NCBI GenBank assembly: GCA_015486705.1
Contig: WFRG01000015.1
Location: forward strand, 1-5,188
Reading direction: 5' to 3'
DNA: 5,188 nt
Source of the DNA: Hippea sp.
Lineage (GTDB): Bacteria; Campylobacterota_A; Desulfurellia; Desulfurellales; Hippeaceae
The notes under the pieces were generated by a model that was given only the letters and a program-made list of their open reading frames with translations, was not told where the DNA came from and searched no databases. Each line of letters begins with the position of its first letter. The stretch's first letter is position 1. Positions 5,035-5,188 of this stretch are shown here, piece by piece. The position numbers and the translations under genes were made by a program.

Positions 5035-5188
5035 TTAAAAAATAAGGCTCTTCCAAATTTCTTCACCGTCCTTATTCAGAAAATTTCCTACGGCTCGTTC
5101 AGGATGCGGCATTAAACCAAATACGTTGCCTTTTTCATTGCAGATACCAGCTATGTTGGATATTGAACCGTTGGGATTGTATTTACTA
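5035..5188 (-). CDS. purQ: Phosphoribosylformylglycinamidine synthase, glutaminase subunit PurQ, C-terminal end (partial)
   Basis: Only the last 50 codons are present; the gene begins beyond the right edge. The frame reads [20 protein letters not shown] and then [10 protein letters not shown], which is the PurQ signature. PurQ is a class I glutamine amidotransferase that supplies ammonia to PurL in the fourth step of purine synthesis, converting FGAR to FGAM. The His and Glu of MPHPER are two of the catalytic triad residues; the nucleophilic Cys lies outside the window. The C-terminus (EEIWKSLIF, stop TAA) is normal. The gene points toward the tRNA/dnaX cluster but has its own upstream context, and a separate strong promoter begins 16 bases after its stop. 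No terminator hairpin is visible between them, so some read-through is possible. Confidence 0.93.
   Translation of the reverse strand, partial: SKYNPNGSISNIAGICNEKGNVFGLMPHPERAVGNFLNKDGEEIWKSLIF

Overview
The window is AT-rich bacterial DNA, and everything recognisable in it is read from the minus strand, so the order of transcription is from high to low coordinates. The content is: 3' end of purQ, a strong sigma-70-type promoter, tRNA-Ser(GGA), tRNA-Arg(GCG), a small-form SRP RNA (ffs), dnaX, ybaB/ebfC, recR, then porC, porD, porA and the 5' end of porB. The plus strand shows no credible gene. No stretch above 300 bases lacks a gene; the largest gap is the roughly 70-base purQ/tRNA-Ser spacer.

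Organism: the layout tRNA-Ser / SRP RNA / dnaX / ybaB / recR is the arrangement known from Bacillus subtilis (trnSL-Ser1, scr, dnaX, yaaK, recR). The AT-rich sequence, strong AGGAGG ribosome binding sites, AGA/AGG-dominated arginine codons and a four-subunit pyruvate:ferredoxin oxidoreductase point to an anaerobe of Firmicutes-like or deep-branching thermophile-like ancestry (Thermodesulfobium-like lineages come to mind). That placement is a guess; the sequence alone does not fix it.

How the parts fit together: a near-consensus promoter (TTGACA, 17-base spacer, TATTAT with an upstream TG) at 4991-5019 sits just after purQ and should drive tRNA-Ser, tRNA-Arg and SRP RNA. No terminator is visible between these RNAs and dnaX, and the dnaX ribosome binding site touches the 3' end of the SRP RNA, so stable-RNA processing and dnaX translation are probably linked. 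DnaX (clamp loader), YbaB (nucleoid-associated) and RecR (recombination mediator) form the usual replication/repair block; a candidate internal promoter lies at the dnaX/ybaB junction. Only about 30 bases after recR the por genes begin in the order gamma-delta-alpha-beta with 0-10 base gaps, each with a strong ribosome binding site. They encode the enzyme that interconverts pyruvate and acetyl-CoA with ferredoxin.

I see mostly well-conserved housekeeping genes and no new multi-gene system. The points that merit checking are an arginine tRNA with anticodon GCG where bacteria usually carry ACG, an E. coli-type A_AAA_AAG slippery heptamer in frame in a short dnaX, a Glu-to-Gln change in the Toprim motif of a divergent RecR, a perfect 17-base palindrome just before recR, and the direct run-on of recR into the por operon.
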